A DNA stretch of 7,794 nt from JAKOQB01 sp036824465. Lineage in GTDB: Bacteria; Pseudomonadota; Gammaproteobacteria; Burkholderiales; Burkholderiaceae_F. The stretch covers positions 1 through 7,794 of the forward strand of contig DAITAC010000145.1 of the NCBI GenBank assembly GCA_036824465.1. The letters are read 5' to 3'. The position numbers were made by a program, and so were the translations under genes. The notes below the pieces were generated by a model, which saw only the letters and a list, made by a program, of their open reading frames with translations, ran no database searches and was not told where the DNA came from. Positions 6,703 through 7,794 of the stretch are shown in pieces. Within the stretch, counting starts at the first letter, position 1, and the number at the start of each line of letters is the position of its first letter.

Positions 6703-7443
6703 ATGGCAAAACTGCTGGTGATGCTTGACGGCGTCGAGTTGCGTGAGGTCCGTCTGTCCAAGGACCGGACCACGATTGGTCGGCGCCGAGTCAATGATGT
6801 AGTCATCGACGATCGCGGCGTCAGCGGCGAGCATGCCGTCGTGCGCCGCCGCGCTGAGGATTTCTATCTCGACGACCTGGATTCCACCAACGGCACCTTC
6901 GTCAATGGCGAAGCGATCAGGAGTCACCCACTGCAGTTCGGCGATCGCATCGAAATTGGCGAGTACCGACTGAAGTTCCTCCCCGACAGCGGTTCTGAGA
7001 CGGACGGCGACATCGAACACGACACCGCGTACTCGTCGCCGCATGGGTTCTTCGATCAGGCGCACCCGGCGGTCCAGAGTCCCCCACTCCGCAACATCGA
7101 CGAAGTGCCGGGAAGCAGTTGGCCGATGTTACACATACTGTCCGGCCCTACGGCGGGCCATGAACTGCGACTCAAGAAGGAAATCACAAGGTTCGGGCGC
7201 CGCGGGCATCAGATTGCGGTCGTCACGCGCCGCCCGAACGGTTACTTCATCGCACACGTCAAGGGCGAAGAGTTCCCTATGGTCAACGGCACCAGTCTCG
7301 GCTCGAAGGCGCATCTGCTGATGGCTGGTGACATCATCGAGGTGGCAGGCGTGTGGATGATGTTTTTCGACGATAGCCGTCCAGAGGCACAAGAACGACG
7401 CTCGGAGCAGCGTTCTGCGTCAACAGCGCTCGCCGCACCATGA
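6703..7443 (+). CDS. Protein with two FHA-like domains
   Basis: This 246-residue protein probably binds phosphothreonine-containing peptides in the cytoplasm; its partner is unknown. The first forkhead-associated domain (about residues 1-93) is canonical: G26-R27 in TTIGRR, S41-x-x-H44 in VSGEHAVV, and D60-S-T-N63-G64 followed by N68-G69. A linker rich in acidic and polar residues (about 94-140) leads to a second, degenerate FHA-like unit (about 142-222). That unit keeps the G165-R166 turn and VNGTSLG but lacks the S-x-x-H recognition pair. The C-terminal tail is charged and disordered-looking. I chose the ATG at 6703 because the family begins with MAKL and the FHA fold starts at once; longer openings to 6451 add unconserved sequence. 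The ribosome binding site is weak (GAAGTG, 6695-6700). No kinase, phosphatase or secretion gene is visible in the window, so the pathway cannot be named. Confidence 0.88.
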   Translation: MAKLLVMLDGVELREVRLSKDRTTIGRRRVNDVVIDDRGVSGEHAVVRRRAEDFYLDDLDSTNGTFVNGEAIRSHPLQFGDRIEIGEYRLKFLPDSGSETDGDIEHDTAYSSPHGFFDQAHPAVQSPPLRNIDEVPGSSWPMLHILSGPTAGHELRLKKEITRFGRRGHQIAVVTRRPNGYFIAHVKGEEFPMVNGTSLGSKAHLLMAGDIIEVAGVWMMFFDDSRPEAQERRSEQRSASTALAAP

Positions 7444-7794
7444 TCGAACGGCGCTCGGGAATCGTGATCTGCGCAATGCGCATGCCGTCTAAGAGGTTCG
7501 AGACGCCACGCGGATCATTGGCGCGTTACTGCATCGTTGCTCCCCTCGCTTAGTCCGCAACCACGAGGCGTAATAACGCCGCGAGCCTGACTTGCGGGCG
7601 AGTTCATGCTGTGAGCGAGGACGACCCGCTTGGATTTGCGCCTATGTGAGGCAACGTGCTTCCCGGCGGCCGCGACATTGCGGTTGCTCGTCGTTCTGCG
7701 CCGCCCAGCCGGGGCCGAACTCTGCACTGCGTCGTGGCGAATGACCGCTTGACGGAAAGGCGTGGGTTTCCGTCTCGCGGCGGGTCCTGGCCGG
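7444..7794. other. Non-coding interval at the right edge
   Basis: No convincing gene is seen in these 351 bases on either strand. It contains small inverted repeats: TGCGCA-A-TGCGCA at 7470-7482, GGCGT-AATA-ACGCC at 7567-7580, and a stronger hairpin at 7751-7774 near the edge. The region may contain the terminator of the FHA gene or the leader of a gene beyond the window. Confidence 0.45.
7751..7774. repeat. Perfect 8-bp inverted repeat (hairpin)
   Basis: GACGGAAA and TTTCCGTC are perfect reverse complements around the 8-nt loop GGCGTGGG. No T tract follows on the + strand (next bases TCGCGG), so it is not a classic intrinsic terminator in that direction. It could be an operator, an RNA hairpin in a leader, or a dispersed repeat. 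Confidence 0.4.

Noticed and set aside
7515..7727. Small minus-strand open frame of 70 codons
   Set aside because: No recognisable motif, basic low-complexity composition and no clear ribosome binding site.

Overview
This is a high-GC stretch of a draft bacterial genome, probably a proteobacterium. The two-FHA protein at the end resembles a family I associate with Beta- and Gammaproteobacteria, but the sequence alone does not fix the taxon. All five recognisable genes lie on the + strand. The window also contains two runs of exactly 100 N, which look like fixed-size scaffolding placeholders rather than measured gaps.

Layout: (1) 1-1248 is the 3' part of a HupE/UreJ-family membrane protein. 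Its signal peptide and true start lie upstream of the window. It ends in a GC-rich hairpin that may be a terminator. (2) 1249-1676 is non-coding and carries several short repeats next to an AT-rich stretch, the likely control region of the next operon. (3) 1677-2150 and 2162-4147 encode the small [2Fe-2S] subunit and the large molybdopterin subunit of an isoquinoline 1-oxidoreductase (IorAB)-type molybdenum hydroxylase. The large subunit has a Tat signal and is interrupted by the first N run. (4) 4430-6228 is a GMC-family FAD-dependent alcohol dehydrogenase, interrupted by the second N run. (5) 6229-6702 is non-coding. (6) 6703-7443 is a protein with two FHA-like domains. (7) 7444-7794 is non-coding and has one clear hairpin.

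The most concrete finding is that the second gap is false. The 55 bases before it (5628-5682) are repeated exactly just after it (5783-5837). Merging the two copies removes 155 nt and restores one 547-residue GMC open frame. As deposited, the gene appears broken and frameshifted. The first gap has no such overlap. By comparison with the family it hides more coding sequence than its 100 N imply, including the segment that normally carries a His-Ala-Thr-Met-Glu-Pro-type motif.

Working model (inference): the Ior-type enzyme and the GMC flavoprotein form a small oxidation module, with the GMC enzyme oxidising an alcohol and the molybdenum enzyme hydroxylating an aldehyde or N-heterocycle. The HupE-like and FHA genes look like unrelated neighbours. 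I did not find a clear previously undescribed system. The observations worth following are the false gap, a short antisense segment resembling the end of a metallo-beta-lactamase-fold protein at 6231-6329, and the repeat-rich leader of the ior operon.
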